Assembly: GCF_002797815.1 (NCBI RefSeq)
Contig: NZ_PGFJ01000002.1
Span: 992,001 to 1,056,000, forward strand
DNA length: 64,000 bases
From: Mucilaginibacter auburnensis
GTDB lineage: Bacteria; Bacteroidota; Bacteroidia; Sphingobacteriales; Sphingobacteriaceae
Reading direction: 5' to 3'
Shown here: positions 42,575-51,521 of the stretch, piece after piece
Layout: each line of letters begins with the position of its first letter
How positions within the stretch are numbered: the first letter of the stretch is position 1
Translations under genes and position numbers: made by a program
Notes under the pieces: model-generated
What the model was told of the DNA's origin: nothing
Database searches by the model: none
Seen by the model: the letters and a program-made list of their open reading frames with translations, nothing else

Positions 42575-43024
42575 ATGCCCATACGTAACCAAATAGAAGC
42601 CATTGTACAAAGCCTTACAAATAGCCCGGCTTTTGCCTACGGCACCACTAATGAGTTGAACACGCTGGCAGATGATATCACCACTTTTCCCTGCGTGTTT
42701 ATGTATCCTGTTCAGCCTATTGAGCTGTCGCCTCATGTTAATAGCTCGGTAAGTAACACGTTTACGCTTACACTGGAATTCCTGTTCAAAACAGAGTTTG
42801 ACCAATACACCGCCGACAACGAAACTTATGTTAGCCAGGCGCTGAAGCTAGCTAATGAGCTTATAGTAAAGGCGTCAACCTACCGCGAAAGCGAAGGCAG
42901 GTACTTTAAGATCAAAACCGGCACAAAAGCCAGGTGCCTGCCGGTATACAATAAGTTTGATGCCAATACAACAGGTGTTTCGCTCACCATAACATTAACG
43001 GCCATGTACTTTCAAAATTTTTAA
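42575..43024 (+). CDS. Probable tail completion/terminator-like protein
   Basis: 149 residues from the ATG at 42575. An upstream extension would run through the repeat ACCAATCACTAATCA (three copies, 42527-42570), which is not protein-like, so that start was rejected. The sequence has helical N- and beta-rich C-parts (TFTLTLEFLFKTEFDQYT, SLTITLTAMYFQNF). It sits between chaperone and the large tail protein. Role inferred from position. Confidence 0.6.
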   Translation: MPIRNQIEAIVQSLTNSPAFAYGTTNELNTLADDITTFPCVFMYPVQPIELSPHVNSSVSNTFTLTLEFLFKTEFDQYTADNETYVSQALKLANELIVKASTYRESEGRYFKIKTGTKARCLPVYNKFDANTTGVSLTITLTAMYFQNF

Positions 43025-43027
43025 CCT

Positions 43028-45121
43028 ATGCCAATAATAGCCAATATACAGCTTGATGAACGTTACGAAAATCACGGTAACGATAGGTACGCCGACGCCT
43101 ATATTAATCTGTACGACTCGGAGACAGGTCAGCCGGTTAACGGTAATAACGTTGAGGTAACTTACCAGATTGATGAGTTTAGTGAAGGCGCACTCAATAG
43201 TTACGTTAACACCATTACCATTTCAGGCCAATCGCAGCAAATTGCCACTAATTTCCCAACATTTAGGGTTGCGGTTGATGAGTATGGAAATTCGTCAATA
43301 CAGTTTTACCGTAACTACTTTATCGTCAACGTATCAGAAACGCCCAACCCGGCGCCTCCGGTTTATGCCTGTAACTTGCAAATTTTAGGTATAGATGTTG
43401 ACAAATTTGAAACCACACCGGGTGCAGCCGATGGACAAATAACAGTAAAGGCTTACTCCAGCTATTTACCAATTAAATACAGTCTGGACAATGTTAATTT
43501 TCAAACTTCCAACGTTTTTACAGGCTTAAGCGGCGGCCTAAAAACGGTTTATGTAACCGATGCCAACACGCTGGGATGTTCGGCCAGCCAGGACATAGCT
43601 GTCCCTACATTGAATAACTTGCTTCTTGATGATCCATCTGTAACAGTTGGAGGAAACATCTGCCGTTGGAACGCTGCTTTTAATCCGATAGTGTTCACCT
43701 ATCAGCGCCGGGACTTTAGCGTTTACAGCGTGAGCTACGATAGTATTACCGGCTATGCGGCATTATTGCTCAATACAAATGATACGAGTAAGCTTTTAAA
43801 GAACGACAAAGTTTATGTTAATGCGGGTGCTTACAAAGGTGTGTTTAATGTAATACGCGCCGACGGCAGCACCGTGGTAATTGAAGCTTATTTTACAACA
43901 AGCGCCACAGGTTTTATTAATATTGACAAGTTAAGACCCTACTATGCCATACGTACAAAAATAGTTTATCAGGATGCTACAACCGGGCAACAGAAAACAA
44001 TAGAATCTATTAACCGCCCGGACAACACCGGTTTGGTCAAGGCCGACCTGTCCAGCTTTTTGCAAAGCCTGGTAAAGCCCGTTGATGAGAGTGATTACGC
44101 GCTTGTTAACTACCGGGATGCCAACCTCAGCGCAAGTTATTCCATATCATACGCCCCACAGTATGACGATGCGAACGGGCAAGAGATCGTATCGCCATAC
44201 TATGACATGCAACACCCGTTTTATGTGGTTTATGCCGCTAAACAATTAGGCGACCGCTTTGGCGGTAACATGGCAGCTTACGTACCATTTAAAACCTTAA
44301 CCGGCGGCGCACAACCGGCTAAATGGCTTACTGATTTTGCAGAACCGGCTTATAGCAAAAGCTATCCGTTTGACATTGGTTTTATTTATAGCGAAGATAT
44401 TTTAGGCTTAGACCTGTATTGTGAGATGGAGTTACTTGACGTTAACCGTAAACCGCTGCCCGGTGGTACACAAGCTGTTGCTTTGTTAAACGAAGACGGA
44501 TCATGGTTACTCAATCAGGATGGCACTAAATACATTATTGCAGGGCAAATGGCATCAACTACTGCATTGGCTGCTCAATTAGGTTTGAACAGGCTGCTCA
44601 TCAATAACAATTTCCCACCTAATGCGCAATATTTTAGCTTAACTATTAAGTACGATGACAGCAATAACGTTAGTCATGCCGTAACACAAACCCAGGTTGT
44701 ACGCATAGACAAAACTATTGATGACAACTCCGTTTATCTGCGCTGGATTGGGCTGAACGGATCATGGAACTATTACAGGTTTGTGTATAATCAGGAAGTT
44801 ACCTTAGATGTGCAGAACGCGGTCATCATTAAAAAATACGTTAGCGACTGGGAGAACCAACAAGGCATTGAAGACGTGATTAGCAAATCCGCAGAACAAA
44901 AAATGAAGGTGATGGCCGAGGACTTATCGGTTAATGACATAAAAGGATTGCAATCCATCAAATACTCGCCTAAAGTGCAAATGCTGGTTAACAAAAACCC
45001 GGTTAAATGGCAAACTGTTATACTTAACACCGCCACCTTCGCAGAGTACGAAACCCGTAACGGCCAGGCACCATTTAGCATTACGTTTAATTTGCCTGCA
45101 ATTAATATACAAACGCAGTAA
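43028..45121 (+). CDS. Large phage tail protein with SprB-type repeat
   Basis: 697 residues. Residues about 114-193 form a module (CNLQILGIDVDKFETT, GAADGQITVKAYSSYLPIKYSL, GLSGGLKTVYVTDANTLGC) of the SprB repeat kind. SprB repeats occur in the gliding adhesins of Bacteroidetes. The N-terminal 105 residues and the rest lack known motifs. Placed directly after tail completion and before the next large tail gene, it is probably a tail-tip or adhesion protein. It is 3 bases from the upstream gene. Confidence 0.65.
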   Translation: MPIIANIQLDERYENHGNDRYADAYINLYDSETGQPVNGNNVEVTYQIDEFSEGALNSYVNTITISGQSQQIATNFPTFRVAVDEYGNSSIQFYRNYFIVNVSETPNPAPPVYACNLQILGIDVDKFETTPGAADGQITVKAYSSYLPIKYSLDNVNFQTSNVFTGLSGGLKTVYVTDANTLGCSASQDIAVPTLNNLLLDDPSVTVGGNICRWNAAFNPIVFTYQRRDFSVYSVSYDSITGYAALLLNTNDTSKLLKNDKVYVNAGAYKGVFNVIRADGSTVVIEAYFTTSATGFINIDKLRPYYAIRTKIVYQDATTGQQKTIESINRPDNTGLVKADLSSFLQSLVKPVDESDYALVNYRDANLSASYSISYAPQYDDANGQEIVSPYYDMQHPFYVVYAAKQLGDRFGGNMAAYVPFKTLTGGAQPAKWLTDFAEPAYSKSYPFDIGFIYSEDILGLDLYCEMELLDVNRKPLPGGTQAVALLNEDGSWLLNQDGTKYIIAGQMASTTALAAQLGLNRLLINNNFPPNAQYFSLTIKYDDSNNVSHAVTQTQVVRIDKTIDDNSVYLRWIGLNGSWNYYRFVYNQEVTLDVQNAVIIKKYVSDWENQQGIEDVISKSAEQKMKVMAEDLSVNDIKGLQSIKYSPKVQMLVNKNPVKWQTVILNTATFAEYETRNGQAPFSITFNLPAINIQTQ

Positions 45122-45125
45122 CCTG

Positions 45126-45217
45126 GTGAGTGGTGAATAGTGTGTTGTTAAATTCCGAAATGCGAAACTACAGCTATTTTGATTTCTGCTACTTTCTAAA
45201 CACTATTCACCACTCAC
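45126..45217. repeat. 18-bp inverted repeat element between tail genes
   Basis: GTGAGTGGTGAATAGTGT (45126-45143) is a perfect reverse complement of 45200-45217, with 56 bases between. The right arm is followed by ACTACTCACCATTCAC, a degenerate echo. No gene is encoded. Confidence 0.75.
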
Positions 45218-45235
45218 TACTCACCATTCACTAAA

Positions 45236-47233
45236 ATGCTTCAACTTTACATAAACGACACGCTGGTTGACCTGAGCGACGACAGCCCTATTGCCCTAAC
45301 CTTCCAGATCAATAACCTGGCCGAGGTAAAAAACCAGCAGGGTAACACTTCTAACCAGTTCAAAATACCGCTTACGCAACACAACCGGCGCATACTGGGC
45401 TTTCCGGACGATGTAGCTTTTTGCTCTGACGCTCCATACAAAAAATATCCTGCAAAACTGGTTCAGGATGGCCTGGAGATCATCCCTTATGGCCTGGCCG
45501 AACTGAACAGTGTTGATAATGATACGGCAAGCGTAACCATACTATCAGGCAATGTTGATTTTTTTGATGCCATTGATGGTAAGTTGTACGACATGGGCGA
45601 AATTTTTAAGCCTTATGAACATAAGTGGGACGTTGACAGCGTAGCTTCATCACAAACCAAAACTTCGGGCTGGATATATCCGGTTATTGATTATGGCAAT
45701 TTACCAAGTTATCCCCAGCCCATTAACGTTAACTATTTAAGGCCGGGTTTCTTCATCAAAACAGCCATTGATGAGATAGTTAAAAAAACAGGATATCGGG
45801 CTTCAGGTTCTTTGTTGAATGATCCGCTTTATCCTAAACTCATTGCTCAGTTTAGTAACAGCGCCTGGGAACACGGCACCATTTTTCAAAACAACGAAGC
45901 TGATGATCCGTACAGGTGTGTTGTAAAAACCAATGCCGACCAAACGTTTAACAAAAACAATTACGCCGACAGGTTTAGATTTTATAATACTGTTGTAGAT
46001 AAAAGCAATTTATGGCAAACAGATAACGGAAACCATGTATACCGCGCGCCGGCCACCCTTTCTGTTTCGGTTGTATTTGAATTTTCGGTTGAGTTGATGG
46101 GCGATTTGAGTAAGAATAATGAGGATCAACATTTTGGCATTGTGTTTCGCATAAAAAAGCACCCCAATGCTGATTTCCTTACCGATATCACTATAGATCT
46201 GAGCACAGACACCCAACCTGTTACCTGGCAGTTATACCGGCGTGTGGCAAACAATGTCAAACTGTCTTACGAGTTAGAATTATTGCAAGGCGAAGGTGTT
46301 TACGTTGAGTACAACGTTAATAATAGCAAGCATGGTACCGTTGTTGTTAAGCAAGATGCCACCTTAACCATTAACACTAAGCGGCAAAATGTACTTTACG
46401 GGCACAATGTGCAGTGCGAACGCATATTCCCGGATATATCGGCAAAAGACCTGTTAAAAGATACGCTGCAACGCTTTGGTATAATTTGCCAGACCGATAA
46501 TGCAAAACGTACCGTATCATTCAACTCCTTCCGCGATATTGTTAACAACATACCTGTGGCAAAAAACTGGTCGGATAAGTGTTTGGACCAGGGTAAGGCT
46601 ATCAGTTTTCAGTTAGGTGGCTACGCGCAGGAAAACAAACTGAAGTACAAAGAAGACGACGCGGTACTGCCTATAGGCTTTGCCGACGCGGTTATTAAAG
46701 TTAATGACGCAACGCTACCGGCATCGGCAGACCTGTTTGAAAGCCAGTTTGCACCTACGCTTGCATCGCCTTATATGAACAGCAGCGTAGCTCAAATAAA
46801 AATGACCGAGCATGACGGTAATGAATTTAACATTGGCGTTGCACCACGCATTTTAATAGACCAAAAGCTACCGCTTGGCGGTGGAAAAACAGTAACATTT
46901 ACTGATGGCCGCGGTAATAACCGAATAGTTAATGACTATATAAGCACACCGTACTTTCATAAAGTTGATGCACCCGATATTGAAGGCAACTATGGCCAGG
47001 CCAGTTTAAAGTTTGATAACCTGCGCAAACGCTACTACCCCGAACTGGAGAAGATACTAAAGCAAACCAAAAAAGTTGTACGTTATTTTTTACTGACGCC
47101 GCTTGATATATTAGAGCTTGACCTGATGGTACCGGTTTACATTGAGCAGGATAGCGCCTACTATTATATTAATAAAATTGATGCCTGGCGCAAGGGGCAG
47201 GCTACTAAAGTAGAGTTGGTGAAGTTGGGGTAA
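45236..47233 (+). CDS. Large phage tail protein of unknown subtype
   Basis: A 665-residue protein starting LQLYINDTLVDLSDDSPIALTFQ, a type found repeatedly in Bacteroidetes phages and annotated only as hypothetical. The middle contains PGFFIKTAIDEIVKKTGY and a C-terminal DLMVPVYIEQDSAYYYINK. No enzymatic motif is visible. It probably forms a tail or baseplate part. Its last ~70 bases are also duplicated at about 47690-47763. Confidence 0.6.
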   Translation: MLQLYINDTLVDLSDDSPIALTFQINNLAEVKNQQGNTSNQFKIPLTQHNRRILGFPDDVAFCSDAPYKKYPAKLVQDGLEIIPYGLAELNSVDNDTASVTILSGNVDFFDAIDGKLYDMGEIFKPYEHKWDVDSVASSQTKTSGWIYPVIDYGNLPSYPQPINVNYLRPGFFIKTAIDEIVKKTGYRASGSLLNDPLYPKLIAQFSNSAWEHGTIFQNNEADDPYRCVVKTNADQTFNKNNYADRFRFYNTVVDKSNLWQTDNGNHVYRAPATLSVSVVFEFSVELMGDLSKNNEDQHFGIVFRIKKHPNADFLTDITIDLSTDTQPVTWQLYRRVANNVKLSYELELLQGEGVYVEYNVNNSKHGTVVVKQDATLTINTKRQNVLYGHNVQCERIFPDISAKDLLKDTLQRFGIICQTDNAKRTVSFNSFRDIVNNIPVAKNWSDKCLDQGKAISFQLGGYAQENKLKYKEDDAVLPIGFADAVIKVNDATLPASADLFESQFAPTLASPYMNSSVAQIKMTEHDGNEFNIGVAPRILIDQKLPLGGGKTVTFTDGRGNNRIVNDYISTPYFHKVDAPDIEGNYGQASLKFDNLRKRYYPELEKILKQTKKVVRYFLLTPLDILELDLMVPVYIEQDSAYYYINKIDAWRKGQATKVELVKLG

Positions 47234-47237
47234 GCGA

Positions 47238-47432
47238 TTAATCTTCTTTTAAATTACCCCAAAAGTTGCGATCTTTTTCTTTCAGGTCTTTATCAGCATA
47301 AAAAAAAATAGTATAGTCGCTCCCGCCACCTTGAGTTATGGCAATTATATCTTCTCTAACGATACAGTTGTCGTCCACAAATTGCAGGAGCTGCACATAA
47401 CTTAAAAAACTTCTGCCTTTCAAGATTTTCAT
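47238..47432 (-). CDS. Small paralogous protein, copy A
   Basis: 64 residues, opposite to the late genes. It shares the scheme MK-[IV]-LK...F...L..F[VI]..N.I.RED-I..I, then FFYAD..L.EKDRN.WG.LK. Two further paralogs lie at 47766 and 48797. The start is 34 bases from a decayed tape-measure start at 47467, so it reads out divergently. The function is unknown; a phage regulator or inhibitor would fit the size but nothing proves it. Confidence 0.65.
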   Translation of the reverse strand: MKILKGRSFLSYVQLLQFVDDNCIVREDIIAITQGGGSDYTIFFYADKDLKEKDRNFWGNLKED

Positions 47433-47765
47433 GATTAATGATCTTTTTTGATAAAACTAAACCAATATGACAAATAAAAATAATATATACATCGACCCCA
47501 CTGGTCGAAGTTTAGCGTAACTAACTTCGACCTTAAATATCACAAGCTTTTAGCTTGACTGGTTTCTTGTGTCGAATTTACGACCATGTAGTGAATTATT
47601 TAAATTTCAAAAAAATAGCAAAAAAAGCCTATAAACCGATATTTAGTACTAAGCCTCATGACATTCGTTTACCTTGATCACGATAGCATCACTATTACAT
47701 TAATAAAATTGATGCCTGGCGCAAAGGGCAAGCTACTAAGGTGGAGTTGATGATGTTGGGGTAGG
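47433..47765. other. Decayed copy of the tape-measure start plus a duplicated tail-gene 3' end
   Basis: The frame at 47467 encodes MTNKNNIYIDPTGRSLA and stops; it matches the first residues of the tape measure (MADNNKNISIDIE). A hairpin follows: GGTCGAAGTT-TAG (47503-47515) against CTAACTTCGACC (47521-47532). At about 47690-47763 the last ~70 bases of the upstream tail gene recur with few changes. Otherwise no gene is visible. Confidence 0.65.
47503..47532. repeat. Hairpin in the decayed tape-measure copy
   Basis: GGTCGAAGTTTAG and CTAACTTCGACC pair almost perfectly around five bases. It lies exactly where the tape-measure frame is cut, so a small inserted element may have broken it. Confidence 0.55.
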
Positions 47766-47963
47766 TTAATCTTTTAATTTACCCCACATATTGCGCTCTT
47801 TTTCCTCAACCTCTGAATCGCCGTAGAAGAAAAGTATGCAACCCGTTGAATGTGAGTTACTCGAAATAATAACATGGATGTCATCTCTCCTGATATTGTT
47901 ATCATTTACAAAAGTAGCCAGTGGGCCATGCCCGGCAAATTCTTTAGATTTCAAAATTTTCAT
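47766..47963 (-). CDS. Small paralogous protein, copy B
   Basis: 65 residues from the ATG at 47963; a longer in-frame start at 47981 adds six residues, but the shorter form aligns with copies A and C. It shares NNIRRDDI and LFFYGDSEVEEKERNMWGKLK with copy A. The start lies 28 bases from the truncated tape-measure gene's ATG, giving the same divergent arrangement as the other copies. Confidence 0.65.
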   Translation of the reverse strand: MKILKSKEFAGHGPLATFVNDNNIRRDDIHVIISSNSHSTGCILFFYGDSEVEEKERNMWGKLKD

Positions 47964-47991
47964 AAATAAATATAGTATCAATTATAATATT

Positions 47992-48762
47992 ATGGCAAAC
48001 AACGACAAAATTTCTATAGATGTAGAAATTAGTGCTTCAGGACAACAACAATTGAATCAATACAACAGAGCTCTTGATGGTTTGAGAATGGCAATTAACA
48101 ACTTGTCAACTCCCCTTAATGTTCTCGACAAAAACTTATCAAGATTTTCCAATTCAGTCAATAAACTAAATGAAGAAAATATTTCACTGGATGCGACAAT
48201 TAAAAATGTTGCTACCGGGTTTGGTAGTTTTAGAAGTATTATACAGGGATTAGAGGATGTTCTAAAACTTTTCAAGTTGCAAGCAGCTGCATTAAATACT
48301 ACTTTAACTGGCGGCATTGGTTTAGTACTTGCCTTTTTACCGGAAATAATAAATCTTGTTACTTGTTTTTTCAAAGGCAAAGGAGCAGTTGCCCAGATGA
48401 CTGATAAACTTAAAGGCTTTAATGAAATAATGAAAGCCGCCAACAGCGACACCGCAACTCAAACTGCAAAACTTAATTTGCTTTATAAAGCAGCAACCGA
48501 TGTTAAAAAATCTGATGAGGCGAGGGCGGAAAGTATAAAACTGTTAAATAAAGAATTCCCTGGCTATTTTGAACACCTAAGCACCGAGGCCTTTAAAAAC
48601 GGCAAAGCAAACGAAACCTATTTCAAACTGACCCAAACAATAATTGAAAACGCCAAGGCCAAAGCAGCGTTAAATAAAATTACAGAAGAATCGGCCAAAA
48701 TTCTGGATGCGGAACATAAAACAATACTCCACTTAGCGGAAGGCTTAGCCATCGCCGCCTAA
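47992..48762 (+). pseudogene. Truncated tape-measure copy (N-terminal third)
   Basis: 256 residues from the ATG at 47992. The first ~245 residues parallel the N-terminus of the full tape measure at 49019: NDKISIDVEISASGQQQLNQY, a hydrophobic stretch (about 95-125) and QMTDKLKGFNEIMKAANSD, which is identical in both. After LDAEHK it leaves the full-length sequence and stops. Bases from 48366 match 49396 onward almost exactly, which points to recent duplication or gene conversion. It might still make a short protein, but as a tape measure it is non-functional. Confidence 0.75.
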
Positions 48763-48796
48763 CTAAGGATATCCCATAAAAAAACGACGTTTGTTG

Positions 48797-48985
48797 CTAA
48801 TCCCAAAAACCCTTCTTCGGCAGTTCAACATTTTCATCATGATAAAAGAACACGACGTATTCGCTTGACGAAGCAAAATTAGGGGTATTTATAGAAAGAA
48901 TATCTTCTCTTTCAATCTTCTGTTGATTAATAAACTTGGTCAATGAGTTGTGAGCTGTAAATTTCTCCGATTTTAAAACTTTCAT
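48797..48985 (-). CDS. Small paralogous protein, copy C
   Basis: 62 residues: MKVLKSEKFTAHNSLTKF, QKIEREDILSI and VVFFYHDENVELPKKGFWD. The C-terminus is shorter and lacks the EK-RN-WG string of A and B. Its start is 33 bases from the ATG of the intact tape measure, so this pair is the probable original or best-kept unit. Function unknown. Confidence 0.65.
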   Translation of the reverse strand: MKVLKSEKFTAHNSLTKFINQQKIEREDILSINTPNFASSSEYVVFFYHDENVELPKKGFWD

Positions 48986-49018
48986 GGCTATAAATTAAAC
49001 TAATCAATAATAAAAATT

Positions 49019-51130
49019 ATGGCAGATAATAACAAAAACATATCTATAGATATAGAAATCGATGCTTCCGGGCAGCAAATTATCAATCAATACAAAACTG
49101 CATTTGATTCTTTAAGGGTTTCGATAAATAGTTTATCGCAACCGGTAAACAAACTTAACGGCGAAATTTCAAAGTTATCAGGTGTTGTTAGTGATTTAGG
49201 TAAACAAAATGGGTCTTTGGGAGAATCTATAGTTAAGATCGGTGAAAATTACACCCAACTTAAATTAACCTTTGAAACAGTAAAGGCAGGAATAGATGCT
49301 TTAAAAGCCGGAGCGCTGACATTAACGACGGCGTTAACCGGCGGTCTATCCATACTATTAATATTCGGACCGGAGTTAATAAGCATAATAAGTTCTTTTT
49401 TCAAAGGCAAAGAAGCAGTTGCCCAGATGACTGATAAACTTAAAGGCTTTAATGAAATAATGAAAGCCGCCAACAGCGATGCCGCAACTCAAACTGCAAA
49501 GCTTAATTTGCTTTATAAGGCAGCAACGGATGTAAAAAACTCGGATGAAGCCAGAGCCGAAAGCATAAGAACGTTAAAAAACGAATATCCCGACTACTTT
49601 GGCAAATTAACCGATGAGGAAATAAAAAACGGCAGAGCGAATTCCACGTATTTAAAACTCACCCAAACAATCATTGAAAACGCCAGGGCCAAAGCAGCGT
49701 TAAATAAAATCACAGAAGAATCGGCCAAAGTTCTGGATGCGGAATATAAGATTCAGAAAATTAATACGGCGCATGCACAAGAACAGCATGCTCTGGATAA
49801 ACAAAAACAAGACTTAGATAAAAAAGCCGGTCGATCCGGAGGTTACAGATTGGGGAACGCTTTGCAATATATTGCAACCGAGAAAAAAAAGAGCGATGAA
49901 CGATGGGAAAAGAGCCTTGCGGAAACACAAAAAATAATTGACAAAGCCGACAAATCGATTGAAGGATATACAAAACTGGGTGGCGGCGCAAACAAAATTG
50001 CCAGTTTGGCTGCACAAGAAGATGGTAAAAGCGATGTCAATACGGTGTCCCTAAGGGTTAGTACTGGCAAAAATAAACCAAAAAATCCCAAACCTGCTGT
50101 AGTTGACAGTAATAAAACTATGGGTGAACCAATGCAGGGATTGGATTTTAACCAGAATAAATACTTCAAAGAATCGCTTGACAAAAATGTTCAACAAGAT
50201 TTAGATGCACAAAGAAATGCAGCAGTAAAAAAAGTTCAGATAAGCAGCACTTTTGACGAAAGCAAAGAGCAGCAAAAAATTGAGGAAACAGAAAAAAGCG
50301 GACATCATACCAGAGCGCTCCAGATGCAAATAGATCTGGCAAATCAGCAGTACCACATTGCTATTGAGGCAGCCCGCAAAAAAGGTGAAGACACCACAAA
50401 AATTGAAGAAAGTTATGCTAAGAAAAAAGCTGCACTTGAAGATCAGTTAACGCAGTCGAAAATACACGCCGGCGACAAATTTATTGATGCAGCCATGAAA
50501 GGAAGCAAAAAAGATTCGGCTATTTTTAAAGCTGCTTTCCTGGCAAAAAAAGCCACTTCAATAGCCGATACTATTATTAGCACCAAACGGGCTGTGATGG
50601 ATTCGTTCAAGGCCTACGCAGGCATTCCGTTTATTGGTCAGGCATTAGGTATTGCGCAAGCGGTATTTATGGGCGCACAGGGCGCTATGTCTATAGCAGA
50701 AATAGCCAAACAAAAGCCTGGGTTTGCTGGTGGCGGCCGGTTCAGGTCAGATGGCAAAGGGGCTCTCCTATCAGGTTACAGCCGCACGGATGATACCAAC
50801 GCCTATCTGCGCTCCGGTGAAGCCGTAGTGGTATCAGAAGCCATGCGTAACCCTTGGGCGCGTAATTTAGTAAGCGCCATTAATGTAGCTTATGGCGGCA
50901 GGGATTTCTCGGTAGCCAACGCGGGCAGTGGCTATGCTATTGGTGGTATTTATACAGATGGCGGTAACTCCAACAGATATTACAGTCAGCCGGCTAATGA
51001 TGTGAAGGATCTGGCCAATACTTTGGCGTACCAAATGATCAACAACTTCCCGCCTGTGTATGTAGATGTAAAGGATATCAACACACAGCAAAGCATACTG
51101 GCTAAAACGGTGGAGAGGGTGAATTTATGA
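49019..51130 (+). CDS. Tape-measure protein
   Basis: 703 residues. The N-terminal half has helical and coiled-coil repeats. A hydrophobic region (about 95-125, GGLSILLIFGPELISIISSFF) and a second (about 510-570, KKATSIADTIISTKRAVMDSFK to MSIAEIAKQ) fit tape measures that enter the host membrane. The C-terminus has FAGGGRFRSDGKGALLSGYSR and TDDTNAYLRSGEAVV, common in tape-measure C-termini. If about 0.15 nm per residue holds, the tail would be about 105 nm. It lies downstream of a chaperone, as expected. Confidence 0.85.
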   Translation: MADNNKNISIDIEIDASGQQIINQYKTAFDSLRVSINSLSQPVNKLNGEISKLSGVVSDLGKQNGSLGESIVKIGENYTQLKLTFETVKAGIDALKAGALTLTTALTGGLSILLIFGPELISIISSFFKGKEAVAQMTDKLKGFNEIMKAANSDAATQTAKLNLLYKAATDVKNSDEARAESIRTLKNEYPDYFGKLTDEEIKNGRANSTYLKLTQTIIENARAKAALNKITEESAKVLDAEYKIQKINTAHAQEQHALDKQKQDLDKKAGRSGGYRLGNALQYIATEKKKSDERWEKSLAETQKIIDKADKSIEGYTKLGGGANKIASLAAQEDGKSDVNTVSLRVSTGKNKPKNPKPAVVDSNKTMGEPMQGLDFNQNKYFKESLDKNVQQDLDAQRNAAVKKVQISSTFDESKEQQKIEETEKSGHHTRALQMQIDLANQQYHIAIEAARKKGEDTTKIEESYAKKKAALEDQLTQSKIHAGDKFIDAAMKGSKKDSAIFKAAFLAKKATSIADTIISTKRAVMDSFKAYAGIPFIGQALGIAQAVFMGAQGAMSIAEIAKQKPGFAGGGRFRSDGKGALLSGYSRTDDTNAYLRSGEAVVVSEAMRNPWARNLVSAINVAYGGRDFSVANAGSGYAIGGIYTDGGNSNRYYSQPANDVKDLANTLAYQMINNFPPVYVDVKDINTQQSILAKTVERVNL

Positions 51131-51132
51131 GG

Positions 51133-51227
51133 CCAGCCCCCTAACCCCCTGAAGGGGGAACATAAATTTTCTAAAATTAAAAGTATTATTTACTAAAGCA
51201 TCCCCTTTAGGGGACGGGAGGGGTATG
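51133..51227. repeat. G/C-run inverted element, copy 1
   Basis: CCCCCTAACCCCCTGAAGGGGGAA on the left and CCCCTTTAGGGGACGGGAGGGG on the right, about 45 bases apart, with AT-rich sequence between. The same arrangement recurs at 53085-53206. Each arm contains its own CCCC/GGGG hairpin. Confidence 0.75.
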
Positions 51228-51521
51228 AACATAAAAACAGCCAACGCCCTGTTTGATGAGGGCATATTTTCTGAACTATATAAAGCCGGATTTGTAACCA
51301 ATAAATTTTTCACTTATCGCGAGATCTATTTATGGGTACATGCTCAAATTCAGATAAGAGGTATTGCCAAAAACCAGGCGGTATTAGAAGCCGAAGCGAA
51401 ATTTAATAAAGATGAACGCACTATTTGGCGGGCGCTAAACAGTTTTACAACTACTGACACACTTGTGTCACCATCTGATAAAAATAAAATAACGACCTTT
51501 GAATTATGCCAAACAGCATAA
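51225..51521 (+). CDS. Small phage HTH-like protein
   Basis: 98 residues. The middle has AKNQAVLEAEAKFNKDERTIWRALNSF, compatible with a helix-turn-helix, followed by a TTTDTLVSPSDKNK tail. Its 3' end carries a palindrome (51455-51470) and a near copy follows it at 51551-51566. It could be a small regulator of the capsid operon; the assignment is weak. Confidence 0.5.
   Translation: MNIKTANALFDEGIFSELYKAGFVTNKFFTYREIYLWVHAQIQIRGIAKNQAVLEAEAKFNKDERTIWRALNSFTTTDTLVSPSDKNKITTFELCQTA
51455..51470. promoter_or_regulatory. Perfect palindrome TGACACACTTGTGTCA (candidate operator)
   Basis: A 16-bp inverted repeat inside the small HTH-like gene. A second copy, TGACACACTTTTGTCA, lies at 51551-51566, 80 bases downstream, and the flanking ACT and CCA bases are also shared. 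Confidence 0.4.

Noticed and set aside
47836-47991. Upstream extension of the truncated tape-measure copy
   Set aside because: It is antisense to small gene B; alignment with the intact tape measure places the start at 47992.
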